57,223 nucleotides of DNA from Actinomycetes bacterium (GCA_021810205.1 JAJZJC010000006.1:1-57223); one strand, 5' to 3'. Positions 29,858-39,501 are shown, counted from the stretch's first letter. The notes: generated by a model not told the origin, from the sequence alone. Numbers and translations: made by a program.

Positions 29858-30661
29858 GTGGACTCACGCATTGACGCTCCTCACGTTCGGTCGGAGGACG
29901 CGCCAAGGGTGGCGGTCATCACCGGCGCCGGATCTGGCATCGGGCGGGAGATCTCTCGCCGACTCCTCGGGGCTGGTTGGCTCGTCGCCCTTGCCGGCCG
30001 ACATCGCGACACCCTGGAGGAGACGGCGAGCGGAATGCCCTACGACCGCGCTGCCACCAGTGGCTCCCATCTTGTGGTTCCCGCGGACATCACCGTGCCG
30101 GAGTCGGTCAGCCAGCTTTTCGATGCAGTGGCCACGCGGTGGGGCCGGGTGGACCTCCTCGTCAACAATGCCGGCACTTTCGGTCCCCAAGGTTCGGTCG
30201 ACGAGCTCTCGCTGGACGACTGGCGCACGGCGATCGACACCAACCTGACTGGCACGTTTCTCTGCTCGCACCACGCGATGCGGATCATGAAGACCCAGAC
30301 ACCGCGAGGTGGAAGGATCATCAACAACGGCTCGATCTCTGCGCACGTGCCACGACCGAAGAGCGCCGCCTACACCGCCACGAAGCACGCGATCACGGGG
30401 CTCACGAAGTCGATCGCGCTCGACGGGCGAGCACACGACATCGCGTGCGGACAGATAGACATCGGCAATGCGGCGACCGACATGACGGCCGCCGTCCAGC
30501 ATGGCGCGCTGCAGGCGGACGGATCGGTCGCAGCAGAAGCGACCTTCGACGCTGCACACGTCGCCGATGCGGTGCTCTTCATGGCGGCACTCCCACTCGA
30601 CGCGAACGTGCTGACCCTGACCATTGCCGCGACGAAAATGCCGTACGTCGGGCGCGGCTGA
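29858..30661 (+). CDS. SDR-family oxidoreductase
   Basis: [65 protein letters not shown]. Confidence 0.93.
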   Translation: MDSRIDAPHVRSEDAPRVAVITGAGSGIGREISRRLLGAGWLVALAGRHRDTLEETASGMPYDRAATSGSHLVVPADITVPESVSQLFDAVATRWGRVDLLVNNAGTFGPQGSVDELSLDDWRTAIDTNLTGTFLCSHHAMRIMKTQTPRGGRIINNGSISAHVPRPKSAAYTATKHAITGLTKSIALDGRAHDIACGQIDIGNAATDMTAAVQHGALQADGSVAAEATFDAAHVADAVLFMAALPLDANVLTLTIAATKMPYVGRG

Positions 30662-30783
30662 TGCCAGCAGGCAAGTACGTCGCTGGTCCAGTGCTCTCGG
30701 TCAGGGTCTGAAGATCCGCTCGTGCCAGGACGGTCGGACCGTGCTCGGGCATCGGGCCAGGAGATCGGACCGTGCTCGGGTGC

Positions 30784-32109
30784 TCAGCCTCGGCTTGCCT
30801 GACGGCGCCGGTGTTGGGACGAGCGGACGGGCCTCGCGCCCCGGTCACCGGTGGGGGCCCGTGCTCCCTTCACGCTGACGCCACCAGCAGCGGTGCTCTT
30901 CACTCGGACCGCACCCGAGCGGGCGCGGCCGGCGGCGCCGAGGAGCCCAAGAGAGGGGGCGTCGGGCGAGGAGACTCCGCTCGGCAGACCCAGCCGTCGC
31001 TGTATCAGCTTGGTCGCGCCGAGGTGCTCGCTGCCGACGAGGGACACGACGGTCCCGTCGGCTCCGGCTCGCCCCGTCCGCCCCGACCGGTGGACGTAGT
31101 CGGTGGCGTCAGCTGGCGGGTCGAAGTGGACCACGAGGGGCACCGCATCGACGTGGATGCCGCGCGCCGCGACATCGGTGGCAACGAGCACGTCGAGCCG
31201 CCCGGCGCGAAATGCACCCAGGGCGCGTTCCCGCTGGCTCTGGCTGCGGTTGCCATGGATGGCGGCCGACGCAAGGCCGGATCGGGCAAGGCGGTCCGAG
31301 AGGCGGTCCGCGCCACGCTTGGTCCTGCAGAAGACCACTGCCGGGCCGCCGGCGGTGACCGCATCGGTGGTCACCGCGACCCGGTCGTTGGCTTCCACGC
31401 GCCAGAAATGATGGAGGACGTTCCCGCAGTCGGCGCCCGTGGGCTCCACGGCGTGGCGTGCTGGGTCACGCTGGTAGTCGCGAATCAACTTGTCCACCGG
31501 CCCGTCCAAGGTGGCCGAGAAGAGGAGGGTCTGCCTGGACGAGCAGGTCCTGTCGACAAGGCGACGCACCGCGGGCAGGAAACCCATGTCGGCCATCCGG
31601 TCAGCCTCGTCCACGACGACCACGTCGACGTGGGACAGGTCGACCGAGCCGCGTTCGACAAGATCGGTGAGCCGCCCAGGGCATGCGACGAGCACGTCGA
31701 TGCCACCTCGAAGGGCAGCTTGTTGCTTGGCATACCCGACGCCGCCGTAGATCGACGTCACCCGAGCACCGATGGCCGCCGCCAGCGGAACGAGCACCTC
31801 TTCGATCTGGGCTGCGAGCTCGCGCGTGGGTACCAGGACGAGCGCCGCCGGATGCCGGCGACCCCGCCGCCCTCCGCGAGGGCTGGCCGCAATTCGAGAC
31901 AGGATCGCCAGGCCGAACGCGAGCGTCTTTCCAGCGCCGGTGGGGGCCCTGCCGCACACGTCGCGCCCGGCAAGGCAGTCTGGCAACGCAACCGCCTGGA
32001 TCGGAAAGGCGGTCGTGATCCCTGCATGTTCCAGCGCGGCGCACAGCACACGGGGAACACCGAGATCCGAGAATCGGACAGGCGCGAGGGAAGGGGACGG
32101 CGTGCTCAT
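30784..32109 (-). CDS. DEAD-box RNA helicase (paralog B)
   Basis: Same motif set as A, very high similarity through the core; ATG at 32109. Confidence 0.95.
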   Translation of the reverse strand: MSTPSPSLAPVRFSDLGVPRVLCAALEHAGITTAFPIQAVALPDCLAGRDVCGRAPTGAGKTLAFGLAILSRIAASPRGGRRGRRHPAALVLVPTRELAAQIEEVLVPLAAAIGARVTSIYGGVGYAKQQAALRGGIDVLVACPGRLTDLVERGSVDLSHVDVVVVDEADRMADMGFLPAVRRLVDRTCSSRQTLLFSATLDGPVDKLIRDYQRDPARHAVEPTGADCGNVLHHFWRVEANDRVAVTTDAVTAGGPAVVFCRTKRGADRLSDRLARSGLASAAIHGNRSQSQRERALGAFRAGRLDVLVATDVAARGIHVDAVPLVVHFDPPADATDYVHRSGRTGRAGADGTVVSLVGSEHLGATKLIQRRLGLPSGVSSPDAPSLGLLGAAGRARSGAVRVKSTAAGGVSVKGARAPTGDRGARPVRSSQHRRRQASRG

Positions 32110-32159
32110 GAGACTCCAGTCGGTCCAAGGAAAGGATGGCCGACTCGATGCAACGTCTC
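32110..32159 (-). promoter_or_regulatory. 5' leader hairpin of DEAD-box gene B, RBS inside the structure
   Basis: RNA: GAGAC-N9-AGUCGG-...-CCGACU-GGA-GUCUC-AUG. Confidence 0.6.
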
Positions 32160-32322
32160 GTGGGCCCGGCGAGCACCGTTTCACCCGCCGCCGCCGGCGG
32201 GCGCCAGCGGCATCATGAGCAGCATAGCGGAAGAGCGGCTGACAGGGCCGCCGAGACAATGCGAGTAACCTGGCGCGACGCCCACCGTCGGCGACACGTC
32301 CGGGTCCGTCGGCGAGAACAGT

Positions 32323-33324
32323 GTGCAACGAATCTGCGGAGAGATTTCCCGCCGCTCCGACCCGCCGGACATGCAGAGATGGGGGCCAGTGCCCAACAAG
32401 CTTGCGCAGGTGCCCGAAGAGGACCTCGTTCACCTGTACCTGCGCGACATCGGTCGCCACCGGCTGCTGACCAAGGAGGACGAGTGCCGACTGGCCCAGG
32501 CGGTGGAGGCGGGACGCGAGGCTCGTGACGAGCTGGCAGCAGGCGCGAAGGCCAGCCCGGCCCGCGTCCGCGAGCTCCGCCGGACCGCTCGGGCGGGTGA
32601 CGCCGCCGCGGAGACCTTCGTCACGGCCAACCTGCGCCTGGTCGTGTCGATCGCCAAGCGGTACCAGGCATCCGACCTGCCACTGCTCGATCTCGTTCAA
32701 GAGGGCAACCTCGGGCTCATGCACGCGGTCGAGAAATTCGACTGGCGAAAGGGCTTCAAATTCTCCACCTATGCCACCTGGTGGATCCGTCAGGCGATCA
32801 CCCGCGGGATCGCCAACGGCGGCCGCACAATCCGCCTGCCCGTGAACGCCGGCGAGCTCCTCAGCCAGGTGACCAGAGCCCGTGCCCGTCTCGAGGCCCA
32901 GCTCGGTCGACGGCCCAGCGTGACCGAGCTGGCTGGCGATCTCGACGTCAGCGCGGACAGGGTTCTCGACATTCTTCGTCACGTGGCCACGCCGGTCTCG
33001 CTCTCTGAGCCCTTGCGCCACGACAGCGACGCCGAGCTCGGCGACCTGGTGGAGGATCCAGGAGCGGTGTCGCCATTCGAGGCCGCCGCGGCCAGCATGC
33101 TGCCAGACCACGTGGCCACGATGCTTGCCAGCCTCGACGATCGGGAGCAGGAGATCATCCGGCTGCGGTTCGGCCTGGACCGGGGCGAGCCCCGCACCCT
33201 CGAAGAGGTCGGCACCCGCTTCGATCTCACCCGCGAGCGAATCCGCCAGATCGAAGCTCGGGCCATGTCGAAACTGCGCCACCCGACCGCCAACAAGGAC
33301 CTCCACGAGCTGCTGAGCAGCTGA
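32323..33324 (+). CDS. RNA polymerase sigma-70 family factor (group 2-like)
   Basis: DLVHLYLRDIGRHRLLTKEDECRLAQAVE, FVTANLRLVVSIAKRYQ, LLDLVQEGNLGLMHAVEKFDWRKGFKFSTYATWWIRQAITRGIA, TLEEVGTRFDLTRERIRQIEARAMSKLR. Confidence 0.96.
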   Translation: MQRICGEISRRSDPPDMQRWGPVPNKLAQVPEEDLVHLYLRDIGRHRLLTKEDECRLAQAVEAGREARDELAAGAKASPARVRELRRTARAGDAAAETFVTANLRLVVSIAKRYQASDLPLLDLVQEGNLGLMHAVEKFDWRKGFKFSTYATWWIRQAITRGIANGGRTIRLPVNAGELLSQVTRARARLEAQLGRRPSVTELAGDLDVSADRVLDILRHVATPVSLSEPLRHDSDAELGDLVEDPGAVSPFEAAAASMLPDHVATMLASLDDREQEIIRLRFGLDRGEPRTLEEVGTRFDLTRERIRQIEARAMSKLRHPTANKDLHELLSS

Positions 33325-33654
33325 CTGCGAGTCGGCCACAGGTCTCCGCCCTCCCCGACCGACGCCACGGCGCCGCGACGCCGCGACGCGTGAGGCGGCG
33401 AACGGCAGCACGCCCCTCGCGGCGCGCAGGCTGGCGGACCCAGGGCTGGTATATTCGCGGTGTCGCCTGCTTTCGGCTGGCGTGGCCCCTTCGAGAACTC
33501 CCCGAGTCGGCCCGATTCGAACGGAGCTCGACATCTTCCAGCGTCAGGCCGAGCCCTTCGAGGGCCTGCCCTTCCTTACGCGGCCCGAGCACGTCGGCAT
33601 CGCGGTCATCGCAGACGAGTGGCGCCATGCTGGCGCCACCGTCCGGACGATGTC

Positions 33655-33906
33655 ATGACGAGCTCGGTCGGCAAGCGGCAACGGGAGCGACAGAAGCTGG
33701 AGCAGGCCCAGGCCAAGGCGGAGAGAAAAGCTGCGCGGCGCTCCGCCGGGGCGGAGCCGACCGTCGTCCAGCCGCACCGAAGCGAAGCGGAGCTCATCGA
33801 GGACTTGGCGGCACTCCATCGGGCACTCGAGGCTGCCAAGGTGTCGCCGGAGGAGTTCGAAGAACGCCGGGACCTCGTCCAGGCGCAACTCGAACAGCTC
33901 TCGTGA
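33655..33906 (+). CDS. Small charged hypothetical protein
   Basis: MTSSVGKRQRERQKLEQAQAKAERKAARRSAGAEPTVVQPHRSEAELIEDLAALHRALEAAKVSPEEFEERRDLVQAQLEQLS. Confidence 0.7.
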   Translation: MTSSVGKRQRERQKLEQAQAKAERKAARRSAGAEPTVVQPHRSEAELIEDLAALHRALEAAKVSPEEFEERRDLVQAQLEQLS

Positions 33907-34038
33907 CCACTCACCCGACCACCATCCGAGCTGCGGCACCAACCGGGCGTCACCATGCCTAGGCGGACGCACACCACAGTGCCTCGCCGACGTGCGACAG
34001 CAGCACCCGAGCGAGGCAGGGCTCCGAGGCGACAGCGG

Positions 34039-34329
34039 ATGGCGACCCAAGAGGTGGATTCCCAAGTCTTGGCGCTGCGCGAGGGCGGCAGCTCGTACTC
34101 GGCAATTGCCCGTCAGCTCGAGCTTGGACGCGCGGTCGACGCTCACAAGAGCTTCGTTCGTGCCCTCGGTGCTCGCGATGGCCCTGAGCGCCAGCGACTC
34201 GTCGACAACGAAGAAGCGCGCCTCGATCGGCTCGAGCGACGCATCCGGGACAGAGATGCCGCGGAGCCCGAGAAGGTCACGCGCCGCGTGGCCGGCGTGG
34301 ACAAGCTCCGAGCAGCCATCCGGCCATGA
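34039..34329 (+). CDS. Small HTH-like hypothetical protein
   Basis: MATQEVDSQVLALREGGSSYSAIARQLELGRAVDAHKSFVRALGA...; ATGA overlap with the next gene; frame open from 33955. Confidence 0.7.
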   Translation: MATQEVDSQVLALREGGSSYSAIARQLELGRAVDAHKSFVRALGARDGPERQRLVDNEEARLDRLERRIRDRDAAEPEKVTRRVAGVDKLRAAIRP

Positions 34330-34622
34330 CGCCCACAGGGTCGGAACCGTCCTGCGTCCTCTGTGCCGAGCCGGCGACGGAGACGATCGAGCCGCCGCGG
34401 CGGACGCTCGCTCGCGGGCTCGACCCGAGCGATCCGTCGTACTCGGTCACTGTCATACTGCCCGACATCGCGCTCTGCTCCGAGCACGCCTTCGACGTGC
34501 GCCAGGGAGAACAGCTCCTCGGATGGTGCGACGATCCGCGATGTCGAAGCTATGGGGCGCTGGGCGAGGCCTCGCACTGCGGCGACCCCTACGACAAGTT
34601 GGGCCCGGGCAAGCGGGCCTGA
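34326..34622 (+). CDS. Small putative zinc-binding hypothetical protein
   Basis: [17 protein letters not shown]...[29 protein letters not shown] (CxxC...CxxH). Confidence 0.7.
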   Translation: MTPTGSEPSCVLCAEPATETIEPPRRTLARGLDPSDPSYSVTVILPDIALCSEHAFDVRQGEQLLGWCDDPRCRSYGALGEASHCGDPYDKLGPGKRA

Positions 34623-34689
34623 CCCACGGGCGCCCGACGTCCGACATGAAGCAACAAGAAGCAATAGAGAAAAGAAAGAGAACAAGAAC

Positions 34690-34893
34690 ATGGCAACCGG
34701 AACGGTGAAGTTCTTCAACAGTGACAAGGGATTCGGGTTCATCACCCCGAGCAGCGGGGACAAAGACGTCTTCGTGCACTACTCCAACCTGGTCGGCGAC
34801 GGCTACAAGAGCCTCGAGGAAGGCCAGCAGGTCGAGTTCGACGTGGCTCAGGGCCGCAAAGGGCCCGAGGCGCAGAACGTACGGGCTATCTAG
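34690..34893 (+). CDS. Cold-shock protein (CspA family)
   Basis: [67 protein letters not shown]. Confidence 0.97.
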   Translation: MATGTVKFFNSDKGFGFITPSSGDKDVFVHYSNLVGDGYKSLEEGQQVEFDVAQGRKGPEAQNVRAI

Positions 34894-34937
34894 CAGCAGT
34901 CATCCAGCAAGTCGGCGCTGAGAACAGCGCCACGACC

Positions 34938-35008
34938 CGGAAACGCCCTTCTGGCAAGGGAGCACGTGGAAGTTCAAGCTCCACGACCCCCGACAGGAGG
35001 GCGTTTCC
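34938..35008 (+). other. Structured element: long stem closing an inner hairpin, downstream of csp
   Basis: GGAAACGCCCT ... AGGGCGTTTCC (11-bp stem) enclosing CGTGGA...TCCACG. Terminator or ncRNA. Confidence 0.6.
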
Positions 35009-35065
35009 GTGTCGCTTGGGAGTCGCGCCACGAGTCGCGATGCCGCGTACCCGGACAGCAGTGGT

Positions 35066-35440
35066 TCAGCGGCGGGCGAGGCGCCGCCCGCTCTCGATGG
35101 CGGGCGGCGTGTAGTTGAGCTCGAAGTGGTGGTAGAGCGCGGACTCGTCAGCCTGCGAGAGCTCCTCCCCGTGCATCGCGAGATCCGGCGCCGTACGAAC
35201 CTGCTCCTTGGTCACCTGCACCTGCAGGGCATCGGGGCCGATCTGAATGCCTCCCAGGGGCACGAACGTGAGGTGGCGGCCAATGAAGCCCTCCTTGACC
35301 GTGCCGAACTGGGGCTCGTCCGTCTCAACGTCGACGTACACGTCCTGCAGCTTGCCGATCTTTTCTCCGTTGCGGTCGACAAGCATCTTGCCGTGCCATT
35401 CGGTCACATTCCAGTTCGCCTGGGCCGGATCGTCGGTCAT
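35066..35440 (-). CDS. PRC-barrel domain protein
   Basis: WHGKMLVDRNGEKIGKLQDVYVDVETDEPQFGTVKEGFIGRHLTFVPLGGI. Confidence 0.9.
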   Translation of the reverse strand: MTDDPAQANWNVTEWHGKMLVDRNGEKIGKLQDVYVDVETDEPQFGTVKEGFIGRHLTFVPLGGIQIGPDALQVQVTKEQVRTAPDLAMHGEELSQADESALYHHFELNYTPPAIESGRRLARR

Positions 35441-35625
35441 CGCAACCTCCTCGCTCCTGGCTCCCAGCGTACCGAGAAGCGACCCATGGACGAGACGACT
35501 GAGCGATTCCTGATCCGTCGCCCTCGCTCGCTCGGACGCTCCGACGGGGCCACGACGGTCCTCGACGGCCGCGGACCCACGGGAACTGCTCGCCCGAACT
35601 GCCCACACGAACCGCAGGAGCGCCG

Positions 35626-36372
35626 CTATTCGCGTGGTCTCCGACCAGCGTCAGGCAAGGACCATGCGTCGGGGTCGAGCGTGCCGTCGACGGCGGCGCG
35701 TGCGACCTCGGTGAGCCGAAGATTGTGGTTGCGAGCGTAGCCACGGAGCCGGTCGAAGGCTCCGGAGAGGTCGACGCCTGCACGTTCTGCGATGATGCCC
35801 TTGGCTTGCTCGATGACGATGCGGCTGTTGAGCGCGTACGTGAGCTGCTCGTTGGTGCGCTGGTGCTCGTCGGCGCTGCGGTGCTGGATGATGCTGATCG
35901 CAGCCAGATCGGCGAAGGCACGGGCGACCACGGTGTCGGCCTCGCTCATCGGGACGACTCCGACACTGAACAGGTTCAGTGCCCCGATGGTGGTGTCCCG
36001 GAGTCGTAGGGGCAGGGCGGAGACCGACTGAAAACCGGCTTCGATCGCGGCCACCGAAAAGCGCGGCCACGGGTCGCTTCCGGCCCGCAGGATCACATGG
36101 TCGACGGACTCTCCGCTGCAGTAGGCATCCAAGCAGGGCCCCTCGTCGGCTTGGAGCTCGAAGAGCTCCAGGATCCTCATCGCCTCACTGGAGGACGCGA
36201 CGAGACGGATGTCGCCCTGCACCGTGGCAACCATGACCCCCGCGGCGGAGATCCCCAGCAGTTCGACGCAGCGCGCCGCCAGCCCAGTGAGCAGCTCGAC
36301 CACGTCGAAATCGCCGACGAGGGTGTCGGCCATCTCGACCAGCGCTCTTACGACCAGGTTTTCTCGTGCCAT
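35626..36372 (-). CDS. GAF-ANTAR domain protein
   Basis: GAF: GVMVATVQGDIRLVASSSEAMRILELFELQADEGPCLDAYCSGE...; ANTAR: ALNSRIVIEQAKGIIAERAGVDLSGAFDRLRGYARNHNLRLTEVARAAVDG. Confidence 0.9.
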   Translation of the reverse strand: MARENLVVRALVEMADTLVGDFDVVELLTGLAARCVELLGISAAGVMVATVQGDIRLVASSSEAMRILELFELQADEGPCLDAYCSGESVDHVILRAGSDPWPRFSVAAIEAGFQSVSALPLRLRDTTIGALNLFSVGVVPMSEADTVVARAFADLAAISIIQHRSADEHQRTNEQLTYALNSRIVIEQAKGIIAERAGVDLSGAFDRLRGYARNHNLRLTEVARAAVDGTLDPDAWSLPDAGRRPRE

Positions 36373-36481
36373 CTAGGTCCTCTCGATTACCAGGATATTC
36401 GACGGCGGTGCGGAGAGCCGGGCTCCACTCGCCACTTGCGGCGGCACGTACCGTCTGGCACCGCAATGACCGCGTCGTCGG

Positions 36482-37369
36482 TCATGCAAGGCGGAGCCTC
36501 CGCGCGACGACGTCCTCGGCGACGCTCTCGAGCGGACGCTCGTGGCCGAAAGCGTAGGCCCGCAGCCGGAGCATCGCCTCGGTGACGCTCACGCCGAGCT
36601 GGACCGACACCATGCCCGCGGCGTTGTGCACGACGAAGTGGAAGTCGGCGTCCGCTTCGAGCGCTGCGGCCAAGCTCCCGAGCGGAGCACGGGCTTGGGT
36701 GTCGAGGACCCATGAAGCCACCAGGTTGGCGATCACCAGCGCGTCGGCGTGCTGGTCGTCGCCGAGATGCCCGGGCCGGTCCGTGTACAAGTCGAGCGCG
36801 CCGAGGCGAATGGCGCCGACCCGGAGCGGGAAGGCGAACACCGCCCGCACGCCGACCTGCAGGACCGGCGGCGCGAAGGCGGACCAGCGCACTTGCGCCG
36901 GAGCGGCGAGGTCCGGCTCGAGGACGACTCGGTCGTAGTTGTAGGCGTCCACGCACGGCCCTTCGCCGACGCTGTACTGCAACTCTTCGATCAGCTCGCT
37001 CACCTCGTTGGTCGCGCACAGTGACCCGTATGCCACATCTGCCGACATGAGCATCACGCCGGTGCCGTTCACCCCGAGGATGGCGGCCGCGGTCTGACAC
37101 AGCCCACGAGTGGACAACTCCGCTTCGCCGCCGGCGGACAACGCGGCCAGGATCCTCTCCAGGCGTTCACCGGCCACGAGGACACCGGGCACGAGGACGC
37201 CGGCCACGGGGCCACCGGCCACGAGGACACCGGGCACGGGGACGCCGGGCAGCTCCACTGCCACAGGTCGGAGGCATGTCCGGTCCACCCGCCCCTTCGT
37301 CGCCAGCGAGCGGAGCCCGGCCCGGATCCGACGCACCCACCAAGAGGGGGCCCGCGACGAGGCTGGCAC
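36482..37369 (-). CDS. GAF-ANTAR domain protein (second copy, divergent ANTAR)
   Basis: GVMLMSADVAYGSLCATNEVSELIEELQYSVGEGPCVDAYNYDR...MVSVQLGVSVTEAMLRLRAYAFGHERPLESVAEDVVARRLRLA. Confidence 0.85.
   Translation of the reverse strand: MPASSRAPSWWVRRIRAGLRSLATKGRVDRTCLRPVAVELPGVPVPGVLVAGGPVAGVLVPGVLVAGERLERILAALSAGGEAELSTRGLCQTAAAILGVNGTGVMLMSADVAYGSLCATNEVSELIEELQYSVGEGPCVDAYNYDRVVLEPDLAAPAQVRWSAFAPPVLQVGVRAVFAFPLRVGAIRLGALDLYTDRPGHLGDDQHADALVIANLVASWVLDTQARAPLGSLAAALEADADFHFVVHNAAGMVSVQLGVSVTEAMLRLRAYAFGHERPLESVAEDVVARRLRLA
37170..37244. repeat. 15-bp tandem repeat (CCGGSCACGRGGMCR) x5 in the 5' part of the GAF-ANTAR gene
   Basis: Encodes GVPVPGVLVAGGPVAGVLVPGVLVAG. Confidence 0.88.
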
Positions 37370-37837
37370 GTGAGCTCACGGCGCGCCGGGGGGACGGCGG
37401 CTGTCCGGTTGCATGGCCCAGCTGTTCAGCGGCATCTTGGGGTTCCAGCTCGCTGCGCTCGCATGCGATCGCCTGTCCTGCGCGCCGCTACGACGGCGCG
37501 ACGAGTGGTCCATGCACGTACGAGCGTACCTCCAGTCACGGCCAACGATGCCAAATCGGACCACGGCACTGCAGCGAGCACGATTGTCCCTTGCGGCCGG
37601 GCACTGCGACACTGCGACACTGCGACAACGCAGCGCGTACGCCGTCGTCATTGACACCACGTGCTGGACGCCACCAACTCGATGGCGCGGCTCGACGGTC
37701 TCCTTCGCCGTGCCTGGACCCCACCACGACTCCAACAAAGCCCGGAGTCGGTCTAGAATCCTCTGCAGGAAAGAGCTTCAGCTCAGCGTTGCTCCAGACC
37801 TCGGTGGCGCTCTCCGACGACTTCGGAAAGAGAGCTC

Positions 37838-38878
37838 GTGCAGACCACCACTGTCGACGCGTCGAACGCCGGCTTCCAGGATCTTGCCCTCCAAGTACGC
37901 GCGGCTGGCCTCCTGGAGCGGCGACCGGGTTACTACAGCGTACGGATCGGTCTGACGATCGCCACCTTCGCCGCCGGCTGGGCGGCGTTCGTCGTCGTCG
38001 GAAACTCGTGGGCGACGCTCGGGCTCGCCGCGTTCTTGGGGGCAACGTGCACTCAGTTGGGCTTCATCGGCCACGACGCCGGGCACCAGCAGGTGTTCCG
38101 CTCACGAAAGGCCAACCGGTACCTCGGGCTCACGGTCGGCAACGTGCTCATTGGGCTGTGCTACGGGTGGTGGGTTCCCAAGCACAGTGCGCATCATGCC
38201 AACCCGAACGAGGTCGGGCGCGATCCTGACATCGGTGACGGCATCGCCGCGTTCGCTCCCACGGAGGGACCAGGCACCGCGCGCCGGAATTTCGCCTGGC
38301 TGCTCGCGCGATGGCAGGCACCGCTCTTCTTTCCCCTCATGGCGTTGCGAAGCGTCGGCATGCACGTATTGGGCATCCAGCATCTCCTCCACCGACACGA
38401 TCGGGTCGCGGCCGTGGAGGCACTTCTGATCGCTCTCCACATGGTGCTCTTCTTGACGGTGATCCTGCTGGTGCTCAGCCCGGCGAAGGCCATCGCATTC
38501 ATTGCAGTGGAACAAGCGGTGTTCTCTTTCTGGCTGGGCTGCAGCTTCGCACCCAACCACAAGGCGATGCCGATCATCCCATCCGGCGCGGCGATGAGCT
38601 TTGCCCGGCGCCAGGTCGTGACCGCCCGCAACATCGCCGGCGGACGGCTGACCACGTTCATGCTCGGTGGCCTCAACTACCAGATCGAGCACCACCTCTT
38701 CCCCTCCATGCCGAGGCCCAATCTGAGACATGCCCAGCGCCTCGTGAAGGAGTTCTGCGAGGCGAGCGAGCTCGGCTACTGCGAGACCAGCTTGTTCGAG
38801 TCGTTCCGGCGGATCATCCGCCACCTCGAGGCAGGCGGTCATGCAGCCGCTCTGGCTGTCGCGACGCCACAGCCCTGA
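37838..38878 (+). CDS. Membrane fatty acid desaturase
   Basis: HDAGH, HSAHH and QIEHH histidine boxes (GHDAGHQQVF, KHSAHHANPN, NYQIEHHLFPSMPR). Confidence 0.95.
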   Translation: MQTTTVDASNAGFQDLALQVRAAGLLERRPGYYSVRIGLTIATFAAGWAAFVVVGNSWATLGLAAFLGATCTQLGFIGHDAGHQQVFRSRKANRYLGLTVGNVLIGLCYGWWVPKHSAHHANPNEVGRDPDIGDGIAAFAPTEGPGTARRNFAWLLARWQAPLFFPLMALRSVGMHVLGIQHLLHRHDRVAAVEALLIALHMVLFLTVILLVLSPAKAIAFIAVEQAVFSFWLGCSFAPNHKAMPIIPSGAAMSFARRQVVTARNIAGGRLTTFMLGGLNYQIEHHLFPSMPRPNLRHAQRLVKEFCEASELGYCETSLFESFRRIIRHLEAGGHAAALAVATPQP

Positions 38879-38970
38879 GGATGCAACGAGCGACGTCGCA
38901 CCGGCTGCCCGCGTCCGATCTCGGTCCCGACCCACGCCGGGTGGGCCACCTCGATGCGCGAAGAGCCAAG

Positions 38971-39408
38971 TCATCTGGCTCCCATTGCGCCGGGCAAGCC
39001 CGGACGGCGCTCGCGCCGTGCTTGGGCAGTTGCAGCTTCGGCCACATCGTCGTGGAGACTGAACACTGCGCTCAGGCCGACGAGCGCGATGACCCTGCGC
39101 GGCAGTGGCTGCGGGCTCGCGAGATCGAACCAGGTGTGGCAGGCGATGGCGCGTTGTCGGGCGACCAGCAACGCTGTCAGACCGGCCGCCCCCAAGAACC
39201 CCACGCCGCTCAGGTCGCAGATGAGTCCTTTGGGGCGGCGGCGCAGGGCAGCGCCAAGGGCCTCTGAAAGTTGGTCGGCGGTGGCGATGTCGACTTCGCC
39301 GGTGACCGACACGACGACCGACGAGCCCATCGTCCACTTGGTGAGACCCAGGCTCGCTCGCGCGGTCCCGACGTGCCCGGGAGATCGGATGGCGGTGAGC
39401 CCACTCAT
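38971..39408 (-). CDS. STAS-domain anti-sigma factor antagonist
   Basis: VVSVTGEVDIATADQLSEALGAALRRRPKGLICDLSGVGFLGAAGLTALLVARQRA. ATG 39408 preferred. Confidence 0.88.
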   Translation of the reverse strand: MSGLTAIRSPGHVGTARASLGLTKWTMGSSVVVSVTGEVDIATADQLSEALGAALRRRPKGLICDLSGVGFLGAAGLTALLVARQRAIACHTWFDLASPQPLPRRVIALVGLSAVFSLHDDVAEAATAQARRERRPGLPGAMGAR

Positions 39409-39456
39409 GACGGCCCGCCCGTGCAGCCCCGGCCCTGCGCCGGGATGGGGGGCAGG

Positions 39457-39501
39457 GGCCCGAGAGGCGCGGGCCCGAGAGGCGCGGGCCCGGGGGAATG
39501 A
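39457..39501. repeat. 15-bp tandem repeat (GGCCCGAGAGGCGCG) x3
   Basis: Direct reading. Confidence 0.8.

Noticed and set aside
28254-32109. Helicase duplication as a mobile element insertion
   Set aside because: No transposase, terminal inverted repeats or target-site duplications found around the two copies; ordinary tandem duplication split by an SDR gene is simpler.
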